This document shows, piece after piece, positions 9,870 through 18,326 of a DNA stretch of 64,000 nucleotides. Positions within the stretch are counted from its first letter, which is position 1; each line of letters opens with the position of its first letter. A program made the position numbers and the translations under genes. The DNA comes from Burkholderia sp. IMCC1007 (GTDB lineage Bacteria > Pseudomonadota > Gammaproteobacteria > Burkholderiales > Burkholderiaceae). Location of the stretch: the NCBI RefSeq assembly GCF_027257875.1, contig NZ_JAPVQY010000034.1, forward strand, positions 1 to 64,000, read 5' to 3'. Under the pieces are notes generated by a model. It ran no database searches. It was given only the letters and a program-made list of their open reading frames with translations, and was not told the origin of the DNA.

Positions 9870-11624
9870 ATGTCCTCATCCGCAGCCACCACAGCGGCCC
9901 AGCTTCCGCCGAACACCGACGGCATCTGGTATGCGTCGTACCCGCCCGGCGTTCCGCACGAGATCGACGTCACGCAATACACGTCGCTCGTGCAGTTCTT
10001 CGACGAATGCACGACCCGCTTTGCCGAGCGCGTCGCCTACGTGAGTGCAGGCGCGTCGATGAAGTACCGCGCGCTCGCGCAGAAAGTCGATGCATTCGCG
10101 TCGTATCTGCAAAGCACGGGCGTGAAACCCGGCGATCGCGTCGCGATCATGCTGCCGAACTCGTTCCAGTACCCCGTCGCACTGTTCGGCACGCTGAAGG
10201 CCGGCGCGATCGTCGTCAACGTCAATCCGCTCTACACCGCGCGCGAACTCGCGCATCAGCTGAAGGACAGCGGCGCGCAGACGATCGTCGTGTTCGAGAA
10301 TTTCGCGCGCACGCTGCAGGACGCGCTGCCGGAAACGCAGGTGAAGAACATCATCGTCACCGCGCTCGGCGACCTGCTCGCCGACGGCTTCAATGCGAAA
10401 GGACACCTGATCAATTTCGTGCTGAAGCACGTGAAGAAGCTCGTGCCGGCCTACCAGCTGCCGCAGGCGGTCCGGCTGCGCTCCGCACTCGCGCTCGGCA
10501 TGCGCGGCAAGCCGCAGCCGGTGCCGATGACGCGCGACGACCTCGCGTTCCTGCAGTACACGGGCGGCACCACCGGCGTCGCGAAAGGCGCGATGCTCAC
10601 GCACGGCAACCTGATCGCCAACCTGCTGCAAGCGAAAGCGTGGATCGCCGACCAGGTCACCGGCGACGTCGAGACGGTGCTCACGCCGCTGCCGCTCTAT
10701 CACATCTATTCGCTGACGGTGAACGCGTTCATCTTCATGGGGCTCGGCGGGCGCAACATCCTGATCGCGAACCCGCGCGACATGAACATGGTGATGAAGA
10801 TCATCCGCCACGAGACCTTCACCGGAATCACCGGCATCAACACGCTGTACAACGCCTTTCTCGACAACGAGGAATTCTGCAAGCGCGACTTCTCGAAGCT
10901 CAAGCTCGCGATGGCGGGCGGGATGGCGATGCAGCGTGCGGTCGCGGAGCGCTTCCAGCAGGTGACGGGGCAGCCGGTCGTCGAAGGCTACGGGCTCACC
11001 GAATGCTCGCCGATCGTCACGATGAACCCCGTGAACCTGAACGACCTGGCCGCATTCAGCGGGTCGATCGGCCTGCCTGCCCCGTCGACCCTCGTGCGCT
11101 TTCGACGCGAGGACGGCACCTGGGCCGGCATCGGCGAGCCCGGCGAACTCTGCGTGCATGGTCCGCAAGTGATGCGCGGTTACTGGCAGCGGCCGGACGA
11201 GACCGCGAAGGTGATCGATGCCGACCGATGGCTCAGCACCGGCGACATCGGCGTGATGGACGAGCGCGGCTTCATCCGTCTCATCGACCGCAAGAAGGAC
11301 ATGATCCTCGTCTCGGGCTTCAACGTCTATCCGAACGAGATCGAGGAAGTGCTCGTGATGCATCCCGGCATCAGCGAAGCGGCCGCGATCGGCATCCCTG
11401 ACGAAGTACAGGGCGAGCGGATCAAGGTATTCGTCGTGCGACGCGACCCCGCACTGACCGTCGACGACGTACTCGCGCACTGCCGCAAGAATCTCACCGG
11501 CTACAAGATGCCGAAGTTCGTCGAATTCCGCGACGCGCTGCCGCAGACGAACGTCGGCAAGATCCTGCGCCGTGCGCTGCGCGACGAGGAAATGGCCAGG
11601 ATCAAGGCCGCGAAGCAGGGTTAA
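9870..11624 (+). CDS. fadD: Long-chain fatty-acid-CoA ligase
   Basis: 584-aa acyl-adenylate-forming enzyme that activates fatty acids to acyl-CoA with ATP and CoA, the entry step of beta-oxidation, at the inner membrane. The P-loop-like AMP-binding motif YTGGTTGVAKGAM is at about residue 230, GYGLTECSP at about 373, the hinge/A8 region DRKKDMILVSGFNVYPNEIE at about 472, and the catalytic Lys in NVGKILRR at about 563. The ATG at 9870 follows GGAG at 9860-9863; in-frame sequence upstream lacks a ribosome site. The PsrA-like regulator upstream supports the assignment. Confidence 0.92.
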   Translation: MSSSAATTAAQLPPNTDGIWYASYPPGVPHEIDVTQYTSLVQFFDECTTRFAERVAYVSAGASMKYRALAQKVDAFASYLQSTGVKPGDRVAIMLPNSFQYPVALFGTLKAGAIVVNVNPLYTARELAHQLKDSGAQTIVVFENFARTLQDALPETQVKNIIVTALGDLLADGFNAKGHLINFVLKHVKKLVPAYQLPQAVRLRSALALGMRGKPQPVPMTRDDLAFLQYTGGTTGVAKGAMLTHGNLIANLLQAKAWIADQVTGDVETVLTPLPLYHIYSLTVNAFIFMGLGGRNILIANPRDMNMVMKIIRHETFTGITGINTLYNAFLDNEEFCKRDFSKLKLAMAGGMAMQRAVAERFQQVTGQPVVEGYGLTECSPIVTMNPVNLNDLAAFSGSIGLPAPSTLVRFRREDGTWAGIGEPGELCVHGPQVMRGYWQRPDETAKVIDADRWLSTGDIGVMDERGFIRLIDRKKDMILVSGFNVYPNEIEEVLVMHPGISEAAAIGIPDEVQGERIKVFVVRRDPALTVDDVLAHCRKNLTGYKMPKFVEFRDALPQTNVGKILRRALRDEEMARIKAAKQG

Positions 11625-11686
11625 GGGAGCCAGGCGGGACGCGGCCGGACGATCGCGGCCGCGCTCCGGCGGCGCGCACAGTCGAC

Positions 11687-11983
11687 TCAGTCGTCGTCAT
11701 CGTCGTGATGGTGGTGCCAGTGCCGCTCATGGTGCCGGCGCCAGCGCCGGTAGCGATCGTCGTCGTCACCGTAATACGCGTATCCGCCATCCGGATACGC
11801 GACCACCGCCGGCTGCGGGGCCACATAGACCGGCGCCGGCTGCGGCGCCACATAGACCGGCGCCGGCTCGGCATAGACCGGCACGCCGATACCGACCGAC
11901 AGGTCGACGTGCCCTGCCATCGCACTGCCGGACGCGAGCAACGTCGCGCTGCCGAGCCATCCCGCCACTATCATCTTCTTCAT
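11687..11983 (-). CDS. Small exported PXPV-repeat protein with His/Asp-rich tail
   Basis: 98-aa protein with a clear signal peptide (MKKMIVAGWLGSATLLASG...AMA, cut near residue 23). Two copies of a Pro/Val repeat follow (APVYVAPQP), the short PXPV type common in Burkholderia. The tail is very polar: an Asp run, an Arg/Trp/His-rich segment, four His, then five Asp at the end. AGGGAG precedes the ATG; the preceding in-frame region is non-coding. The tail could bind metal cations; no function is known. It converges on fadD with only 62 bp between stops. Confidence 0.75.
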   Translation of the reverse strand: MKKMIVAGWLGSATLLASGSAMAGHVDLSVGIGVPVYAEPAPVYVAPQPAPVYVAPQPAVVAYPDGGYAYYGDDDDRYRRWRRHHERHWHHHHDDDDD

Positions 11984-12277
11984 GTTCCGTCTCCCTGATC
12001 TGCCGGCCTGCCCGACACGCGCGACGACTTTAATCGCGCCACGCATCGGCAGGTGCTACGCTGCTGCGAGATTCGTAACCTGTCGTAACGAACGGACCCT
12101 AGCCATTCGACCGAATCGCGAAAACGTGCGGGAACGTCTATAGTGGGTTACGGTTCGACACAATCACGACCGCGCGCTGGCGGAACGAACAGGGTAAAAT
12201 CCCGCCAAACACTTTGGTGGGCGAACACGCCACACACGCACAACATATTCTCTGACGCAGGCTCCTGCCGCACCTCA

Positions 12278-12850
12278 ATGGCCAATCCCGCAGAATCCCA
12301 TCCGCAAAACGACTTCATCAATGCGGCGCGCAAGGAACGTAAGCGCGTTGAAATCTATCTCGTCAACGGCATTCGTCTGACGGGCTGCATCGAGTCGTTC
12401 GACCAGTACCTGGTGATGCTGCGCACCCCCGTGGGTCTGCAAGGCATCTACAAGCGTGCCATTTCCACGATCCAGCTCGACACCGGCGGCGCACGCCCCG
12501 GCGGCGGCCCGCGTGGCCCGCGCACCGGCGGCCGGCCGGGCGGCCGCGAAGGCGGCGGCCACAGCCCGTACGGCTCGCACGGCGGCTCCCGCGAGTCGCG
12601 CGGCGACGGCGGCGGCTATGGTTCGCGTGAACCGCGCGAAGGCTACGGTTCCCGCGAACCGCGCGAGAGTTACGGCGCGCCGCGCGAGCCCCGTGAAGGC
12701 TATGCCCCGCGCGAGCCGCGCGAAAGCTATGGCGCACCGCGCGACGCCGGCGACGCATCGAGCAGCACGTCGCCGTCCGACGCACGCGGCGGCGGCAACG
12801 GGCCGGTCATCGTCACGCGCCGCCGGCGAATCGTGCCGGACGGCCAGTAA
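12278..12850 (+). CDS. hfq2: RNA chaperone Hfq paralogue with long Gly/Arg-rich tail (Hfq2 type)
   Basis: 190 aa. Residues ~10-70 form the Sm fold: YLVNGIRLTGCIESFDQYLV (Sm1) and YKRAISTIQ (Sm2; usual YKHAIS, so the proximal-face His is Arg here). A conserved Gln at the position of E. coli Gln8 is present. The remaining 120 residues are disordered: Gly/Arg blocks, then five imperfect copies of a Tyr-Gly-x-x-Arg-Glu-Pro-Arg-Glu/Ser unit (about 112-160), and a basic end with TRRRRIVP. Burkholderia carry a short standard Hfq and this long second one; both bind sRNAs and mRNAs. A strong terminator follows at once. An upstream in-frame extension is unsupported. Confidence 0.9.
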   Translation: MANPAESHPQNDFINAARKERKRVEIYLVNGIRLTGCIESFDQYLVMLRTPVGLQGIYKRAISTIQLDTGGARPGGGPRGPRTGGRPGGREGGGHSPYGSHGGSRESRGDGGGYGSREPREGYGSREPRESYGAPREPREGYAPREPRESYGAPRDAGDASSSTSPSDARGGGNGPVIVTRRRRIVPDGQ

Positions 12851-12853
12851 CGC

Positions 12854-12883
12854 AAAAGGGCAAGCCAATCGGCTTGCCCTTTT
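12854..12883 (+). terminator. Rho-independent terminator of hfq2 (bidirectional)
   Basis: Perfect 13-bp stem AAAAGGGCAAGCC / GGCTTGCCCTTTT with an AATC loop, four bases after the hfq2 stop. The A and T runs at both ends let it work for the convergent DUF2968 gene as well. Confidence 0.9.
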
Positions 12884-12934
12884 GCTTCGTCGGTCGGCGC
12901 GGCATGTCTCCGCGCCTGCCAATCCCGTTTGTGC

Positions 12935-13642
12935 TCAGTGTGCCGTCGTCGGCAAGCCCGCATCGGCCTCGCGCTGCAGCGAACGCACCTGCTGCTGCAA
13001 TGCGCGCAACTGCGACTGCAGTTCCGCCTGCTGCGCCTGCAATGCCGCCGTTTCGTTACGCACCGTCTTCTGGCGATCCGCGACCGCTGCCTGCTGCTCG
13101 CGCGCGATCGAGATGTCGGCCTGCAGACGTCGTGCGCGCTCCTGCGCGACTTCGATCTGCCGGTCCGTTTGCGCCTTCTGCGATTCCAGCTTCGCCGCAC
13201 GCAACTCGTTGACGGCCAGCCGTTCGGCCTGACGCGAGAAATCGCGATAGATCGCTTCCGCCCGCGTTTCGTCGTAAGTCTTGATCACGCGCCAGAACGC
13301 CTTCTGCTGGAACAGCGCGACGAAATACGCCCCGTCCTTGACGCTGAACAGCTGGCTCGCGCCATAGCTGCCGTTATAGCTCGTGCGCATTTCCGTCAGC
13401 GAATGCGCCTGGATCTGGCGCTGCAGTTCATCAACCGTGCTCTGCCCGGTCGTATCGCCTGCCTGCGGCTGCACCGACGTCTGACCCTGCTGATCGATCA
13501 CCGGAATCGCCGCCACCGGCGCGGATGCCTGCTGTACTGCCGGCGCCCCGTTACCTGCCAATCCCTGCGCGAACGCGCCGTGCATGCCTCCTACCACGGC
13601 GAGCAATGCACACGCCCGCCCCAACCCCGTCATATGGCTCAT
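12935..13642 (-). CDS. DUF2968 exported coiled-coil protein
   Basis: 235 aa with a signal peptide (cut after GGMHGAFAQ, about residue 25), a Gln/Ala/Pro-rich linker, and a central block with YNGSYGASQLFSVKDGAYFV. A long C-terminal coiled coil (about residues 130-225) is made of Ala/Gln/Leu/Arg heptads. This matches the DUF2968 family of beta-proteobacteria. The ATG at 13642 is preceded by GGGAA; a TTG one codon earlier is also possible. It lies last after the sigma-54 activator gene, 54 bp away on the same strand, so it may belong to the tad transcript. A role in pilus envelope structure is speculation. Confidence 0.8.
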   Translation of the reverse strand: MSHMTGLGRACALLAVVGGMHGAFAQGLAGNGAPAVQQASAPVAAIPVIDQQGQTSVQPQAGDTTGQSTVDELQRQIQAHSLTEMRTSYNGSYGASQLFSVKDGAYFVALFQQKAFWRVIKTYDETRAEAIYRDFSRQAERLAVNELRAAKLESQKAQTDRQIEVAQERARRLQADISIAREQQAAVADRQKTVRNETAALQAQQAELQSQLRALQQQVRSLQREADAGLPTTAH

Positions 13643-13696
13643 CAATTTTGATTCCCGCCCGTGTCGTTGTAATTCAGCGCGATTTTATCTCATTAA

Positions 13697-15088
13697 TTAC
13701 TCGCTTTCGCGCGTCTCGGGCTCCTCGTCGAATATCTGATATTTACGCATCTTTTCCCACAGTACCTTGCGGCTGATACCCAATTGCTGCGCCGTATCCT
13801 GACGCCGCCAACCGTTTGCGTCGAGGGCCGCGATCACGCGGCTGCGCTCGTTCATATCCCATTTGCTGCGATCGACGAAGACTTCCGCCGCGCTCTCCAC
13901 CGGCACCGGCTGTGCCGAGCTGCGCGCATGCGCGACCAGCCGCTGCAATCGCGCCGCATCCCAGCCGCCCGTCTGCCGCACCGTCACGCCAACGCGCTCG
14001 GCCAGGTTGCGCAGCTCGCGCACGTTGCCGGGGAAATAGCTGTCCGCGACCGCGTCCGCGAGCCAGTAAGGCAGGTCGGACAGTTCCGCGAGCCGCTCCT
14101 CGCCCACCACCTCCGCGACGAACGACTTGAACAACGCGATCTTGTCGACCGCACCTCGCTCTTCCAGTGACGGAATGCTCAGCTCGATCACTGCGAGCCG
14201 ATAGTAAAGATCGGCACGGAACAGGCCGTCCTTCACGAGTTGCGGCAGCTTCTTGTTGCTGGCCGCGACCAGACGGAAATCGACCTTGATCGGCGTCGTC
14301 GCGCCGACGCGCAGCACCGCGCCGTCCTCGAGCACACGCAGCAGCTTGACCTGCTGATACAACGGCAGGTCGCCAACTTCGTCGAGGAACAGCGTGCCGC
14401 CCGCCGCCTGCTCGAAATAGCCTTTATGCGCGACAACCGCGCCGGTAAACGAGCCTTTCGCGTGTCCGAAGAACAGCGATTCGAACAGGCCGTCCGGAAT
14501 CGCGCCGCAGTTGACCGGCACGAACTCGCCCTGCCGGTAACGCGAGTGCTTTTCGTGGAGCAGTTGCGCGATGCGCTCTTTGCCGACACCGGTTTCGCCG
14601 TGCAGCAGCACGTTGGTGTCGCAGTCGGCGAACGTGTCGACTTCGTGCAGCAGTGCCTGCATCGACTCGGAGTGCGCGACGAGTTCGGACGGCCGCAGCG
14701 TTTCGGCCGCATGGGCGCGCAACTGCGTGACGAGCTTGCCGACCATTCCGCGCAGTTCGGCGCACGTGAAGTCGAGCGGCAGGATATGCGAATAGTCGGG
14801 CGGATACTGCGATGCGTCGTGGTCGCGCGCCGCGCCGACCCAGACGACCGGCATGCCGATATTGGCCTGCCAGTCGCGCAGGAACGCCGCGCCGGTTTCG
14901 ATCATCGTCACGCTGATGATCGCGAGCGACGGCCGCAATGCGGCGCGCTCGGGCGAGATCTCCGCGTTGTCCGCACGGATCACTTCGACGTCGAAGCTCG
15001 CCATGCAGCGGGCAACGCGGTCGACGATGTCCGCCTTGCCTTCCCAGACGTAGAGGTCGAGTTCTGCGATTGCGGGGGTGGGTCTCAT
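13697..15088 (-). CDS. Sigma-54-dependent enhancer-binding protein with degenerate receiver
   Basis: 463 aa. The N-terminal ~120 residues have receiver-like spacing, but the phosphoacceptor strand reads LAIISVTMIE (no Asp at the expected site) and no acidic pocket is visible, so phosphorylation control is unlikely. The AAA+ domain has Walker A GETGVGKE (about 164-171), the sigma-54 contact loop as GSFTGA rather than GAFTGA (about 210), and Walker B GGTLFLDEVGDLP. The C-terminal Fis-type HTH (about 415-455) includes ALDANGWRRQDTAQQLGISR. It sits directly behind tadG (34 bp), so it probably controls the Tad genes and the sigma-54 promoter at 27292. ATG at 15088; TTG at 15091 is an alternative. 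Confidence 0.9.
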   Translation of the reverse strand: MRPTPAIAELDLYVWEGKADIVDRVARCMASFDVEVIRADNAEISPERAALRPSLAIISVTMIETGAAFLRDWQANIGMPVVWVGAARDHDASQYPPDYSHILPLDFTCAELRGMVGKLVTQLRAHAAETLRPSELVAHSESMQALLHEVDTFADCDTNVLLHGETGVGKERIAQLLHEKHSRYRQGEFVPVNCGAIPDGLFESLFFGHAKGSFTGAVVAHKGYFEQAAGGTLFLDEVGDLPLYQQVKLLRVLEDGAVLRVGATTPIKVDFRLVAASNKKLPQLVKDGLFRADLYYRLAVIELSIPSLEERGAVDKIALFKSFVAEVVGEERLAELSDLPYWLADAVADSYFPGNVRELRNLAERVGVTVRQTGGWDAARLQRLVAHARSSAQPVPVESAAEVFVDRSKWDMNERSRVIAALDANGWRRQDTAQQLGISRKVLWEKMRKYQIFDEEPETRESE

Positions 15089-15122
15089 CAATGTGATCCG
15101 GCTACTTCAGTTGAAAACGCAC

Positions 15123-17120
15123 TTAATTGCCTACTATCTGTGGAATAGCGCATGTCAACGACATGTTATGGACAGTCGCAATCCCGACCTGAACGCCCAA
15201 TAGCTGCAGCAATGGTACGAGCAGCTGGTCGAGAGCGCCAAAAATACCGTTCAGTACTGTTTTGGACAGCATTGCGAGCAGATCCCCGATCACCGATGTA
15301 CCAACGGTGATCGGGACGCCCAACAGCGTCGCCGTCACTGTGAGACCGGTTCCCTTGGAAAGCGCAGCCGCGGGTCCCGATAGCGCGTTCGTCAACACTT
15401 CCCCGACCTGGTTGGAATTGACGCTTTGATAGTCATCGCTGTTTCCCGTAATGCCGTCAAATACCATAGGACCGCCAACGGATGCGACAGCGGGTACCGA
15501 AATGGCCGGAACCGTCGCGGTGACCGATGTCTTCAAACCCACCGCGTTCAGAACGCCGACGTTCATGAGCGTCGCGACCTGCGGCGAGCCGCACGAGTAG
15601 CCACCGGAAACGTTCATCGCGCCCTGACTGTTCAACGGCGCGTCTCCGATACACACGTTCGCCAAGCCAGGCTGAGCAACGATATTCGCGCGACTATTGG
15701 CCCGCGTTGCCGCGCAGCTCGTCGATGTCAACCAGGCTGTTCCAGGCGCTACTTCGAGGTATAGCGGCAACCTCACACTCAAATCGAGAAGACCGGGCAG
15801 CAGCGCCCCCAAGGAACCCCATGTTCCGAGCCCGACGTTCAGGTAGACCGCGATGTCTGCAGTATGAGCAAGGGTGCGCCAAGGATTACCCGGCTTCGTT
15901 GGATCGGTCCCGCCTTCCCCGATGGCAATGACTGGCGGCCGGATCACTTGCACTTGCAGCGTAGCTTGTGCGAGGCCGAGAAGATTGAGACCGGTATTGA
16001 CGCTCACAGCGGGGCTGTTTGCGTTGGCATTCGCGATTTCCGCTGCAGTAAACAACAGATCGAGCAAGCTAACCGTTGCATTCGCAGCATTTTGCGTGTT
16101 TGCCAGACCGATTGACAACAAGCCCGGGGTCGACGACGAGTTACCGAGCGCGATTGGCCCAAGCACGTTGAGCTTAGCGAGCACGTTCAGTATCTTCAGG
16201 CTTTCGGTAACGTTTGCCTGTACATTCGCAACGGAGTTGCGCCCCAGCGCAGTGATCATCAGGTTAGCCAGCTTGCTGATCGACGCGGTCCCGTTCAACA
16301 GTTGATCGACAGTCCCCACCTGGAGCGCCGCACGTAGATCGTCGATTTTGATGCGCGTACACGCCAACGCCTGATAGGTACCGATATTGAAGCTCAACGA
16401 CGTATTGAGCAACGCACTCAACAACGAATTGACCAAGCCCGGATTGTACGCACTGCTCGTAATCGCATTCCCATTGCAGTCGGTGTTACTGCCGAACATC
16501 GCCAGCGACGTACCGATCGAAAATGCATCGACCGCCGCTGCACGGGCCGTCGAAGTCGCAGAGATGGTCACGGGCCCGGCAACGGTCGACCAAAGCATCC
16601 CCAGGAACGAGTAGCGCAGCTTGCGTGTCATCGTCACTTGGGCGGCGTTGAGTTGGGGGCATGATTGAGTACCTGGCGAAGCACTGGGCTGAGGACAGGC
16701 CATGCTCGCGTTGGCGATCTGATACGTCGACGATCCGCTCGCGGCTGCGGGAGGATCCCATCTGCCGCAGCTCGACTGGATCTGGTCCGTGCCATTCACT
16801 GGAGCGACCGTATTGACCTGGTATGAGTCATTCAATTGCGCCACGCTCTGCGCGGCCTGATTCGCACTGGAACAAGACATGTCCGTCGGATTGGTCGGCG
16901 CAGCAGCCTGCGCTGCCGCCAGCGCCGCCATATCCGCAATCCTTTGCAGATCCCGCCGCTGCAAATACAGATTCCCGATATCGATCGCGCCCAGCACGAC
17001 AATCGCGACCATCACCCAGATCGCCGCCATGACCGCAATCGAGCCGCGCTGACGACGTATTCCGGGCCAGCCCGCGCTGCGCCGTGGACGTACATGTGGT
17101 TGATCTACACGCATCGTCAT
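15123..17120 (-). CDS. tadG: Tad pilus assembly protein TadG
   Basis: 665-aa inner-membrane-anchored, largely periplasmic protein of the Flp pilus machine. After a basic N-terminus there is one transmembrane helix (IAVMAAIWVMVAIVVLGAID, about residues 28-50). Next come NLYLQRRDLQRIADMAALAAAQ, the TadG/TadE hallmark, then a long periplasmic region rich in Ala, Asn, Ser, Thr and Val. Unlike some TadG proteins it has no obvious von Willebrand A MIDAS motif. The ATG at 17120 was chosen because a longer open frame would run through the whole DUF3613 gene, which ends 5 bp upstream; an ATG two codons later is also possible. The GC content is lower than in the neighbours. Confidence 0.85.
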   Translation of the reverse strand: MTMRVDQPHVRPRRSAGWPGIRRQRGSIAVMAAIWVMVAIVVLGAIDIGNLYLQRRDLQRIADMAALAAAQAAAPTNPTDMSCSSANQAAQSVAQLNDSYQVNTVAPVNGTDQIQSSCGRWDPPAAASGSSTYQIANASMACPQPSASPGTQSCPQLNAAQVTMTRKLRYSFLGMLWSTVAGPVTISATSTARAAAVDAFSIGTSLAMFGSNTDCNGNAITSSAYNPGLVNSLLSALLNTSLSFNIGTYQALACTRIKIDDLRAALQVGTVDQLLNGTASISKLANLMITALGRNSVANVQANVTESLKILNVLAKLNVLGPIALGNSSSTPGLLSIGLANTQNAANATVSLLDLLFTAAEIANANANSPAVSVNTGLNLLGLAQATLQVQVIRPPVIAIGEGGTDPTKPGNPWRTLAHTADIAVYLNVGLGTWGSLGALLPGLLDLSVRLPLYLEVAPGTAWLTSTSCAATRANSRANIVAQPGLANVCIGDAPLNSQGAMNVSGGYSCGSPQVATLMNVGVLNAVGLKTSVTATVPAISVPAVASVGGPMVFDGITGNSDDYQSVNSNQVGEVLTNALSGPAAALSKGTGLTVTATLLGVPITVGTSVIGDLLAMLSKTVLNGIFGALDQLLVPLLQLLGVQVGIATVHNMSLTCAIPQIVGN

Positions 17121-17125
17121 GTTGC

Positions 17126-17455
17126 TTATTGTGCAGCCTGCCCGCCACCCGACATACCGCCACTGGTGGAACCAATCTGCGAACTCATCGAGTTCGGAAT
17201 CTTGTTCTTGAACGAATCCAGATAACGCTGATAGACAAGTGACGCAACGTCCCCAAGCATCGGCTGCGTCGGTGCCGCCGCGCGGTTGTCGCGCTGCATC
17301 GAGAGCCACGCTCTTGTCGAGCTGTCGACGTCGGATACGCCTTGTGTCACAACCTCTTGCCCATATGCAGCAGCGGTGCTCATTGCCACCCCTATGATCG
17401 CGCCAAGAATCGCGATCCGACCTGCGCGCATATTTCGCTGATTTTTATAGTTCAT
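17126..17455 (-). CDS. DUF3613 exported protein of the Tad cluster
   Basis: 109 aa with a signal peptide (cut near AAAYGQE) and the conserved core SSTRAWLSMQRDNRAAAPTQ, then LVYQRYLDSFKNKIP, diagnostic for DUF3613, a small family found beside tad genes. The tail is Gly/Ser-rich. The ATG at 17455 has GGGGAA in front; a start eight codons earlier lacks one. It lies between tadD (20 bp gap) and tadG (5 bp gap), so it is part of the operon. Its exact role is not known. Confidence 0.8.
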   Translation of the reverse strand: MNYKNQRNMRAGRIAILGAIIGVAMSTAAAYGQEVVTQGVSDVDSSTRAWLSMQRDNRAAAPTQPMLGDVASLVYQRYLDSFKNKIPNSMSSQIGSTSGGMSGGGQAAQ

Positions 17456-17475
17456 GTCGTTCCCCGCCTGTATGT

Positions 17476-18309
17476 TCATTGTGCAAACCGTTGCAGCAGC
17501 GGCACGGTCTGGTCGTAGCCAAAGTTGTTCGCCATCGGCGCGCTAACGTCTCGCCGCTGCACAACGTGCGGCGTAGCTCCCGCACGCTGCTGTGCGCGTA
17601 CGGCAGCGGCAACTTTCGTGGCGTCAATACCGATATCCTTACGGATATCCGCGGGTAAATGCTGCTGAGTCATCAACATCTGCGCATCCTGCGAGCGCCC
17701 CGCCGCGAATAGATAAAGCGCAAGATTGCTGACGATTTTCGGATTATGCTGATCGAGTTCGGCCGCCTTCAGCAGCGGCACCCGCGCGCCAGCGACATCG
17801 CCATTGCGCAATTTCGCGTAAGCGAGATCGGATAGCAGTGACGCATCGGTCGGTGCGAGTTGGGATGCCTGCGTCAACGCCTGTACCGCATGTCCGAAAT
17901 CACCCGCCGCACCAGCGATCAGCCCGAGCCCTCTGTAACCGCGAGCCGCGAGCGGCGTCTTCAGCAACTCCGTGTACGCCGCCGCGCTGGCAGCCGGCTG
18001 GTCAGTCATCCGCAGTGCGTCCGCGCGCAGCAGGATCGTGTCAGGCGACACGCCGTACGCTTTATCGTATGCGTCGATGTGCGCGAGCGACGCATAATAG
18101 AGACCCTGTACCTGCATCCGCTGGATGAGGCTCAGATACATCGCTGGCGTGTCCGGCACCGATTGCTTCTGATCGGCTGCCTGAATGAGCGCAGCGCGTT
18201 CGGTCTGCGTGTTGACGCCGTACCCGCTTTCCTTGGTCGCGCAAGCGCCTAGCAGCAACGCTGCTGTCGCCACACCTGCGTACCGCACCATCCTGCTGGT
18301 CCGCTTCAT
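17476..18309 (-). CDS. tadD: Tad pilus lipoprotein TadD (TPR protein)
   Basis: 277-aa outer-membrane-directed lipoprotein that supports secretin assembly in Tad systems. The lipobox LLLGAC puts the lipidated Cys at about residue 23. At least four TPR-like helix pairs follow (for example AAAYTELLKTPLAARGYRGL, then HAVQALTQASQLAPTDASLL and KLRNGDVAGARVPLLKAAEL). The ATG at 18309 has AAAGGA upstream; another ATG six codons earlier overlaps the tadC stop and could permit translational coupling. Confidence 0.87.
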   Translation of the reverse strand: MKRTSRMVRYAGVATAALLLGACATKESGYGVNTQTERAALIQAADQKQSVPDTPAMYLSLIQRMQVQGLYYASLAHIDAYDKAYGVSPDTILLRADALRMTDQPAASAAAYTELLKTPLAARGYRGLGLIAGAAGDFGHAVQALTQASQLAPTDASLLSDLAYAKLRNGDVAGARVPLLKAAELDQHNPKIVSNLALYLFAAGRSQDAQMLMTQQHLPADIRKDIGIDATKVAAAVRAQQRAGATPHVVQRRDVSAPMANNFGYDQTVPLLQRFAQ

Positions 18310-18326
18310 CACTTTTCCTTTGTCCA

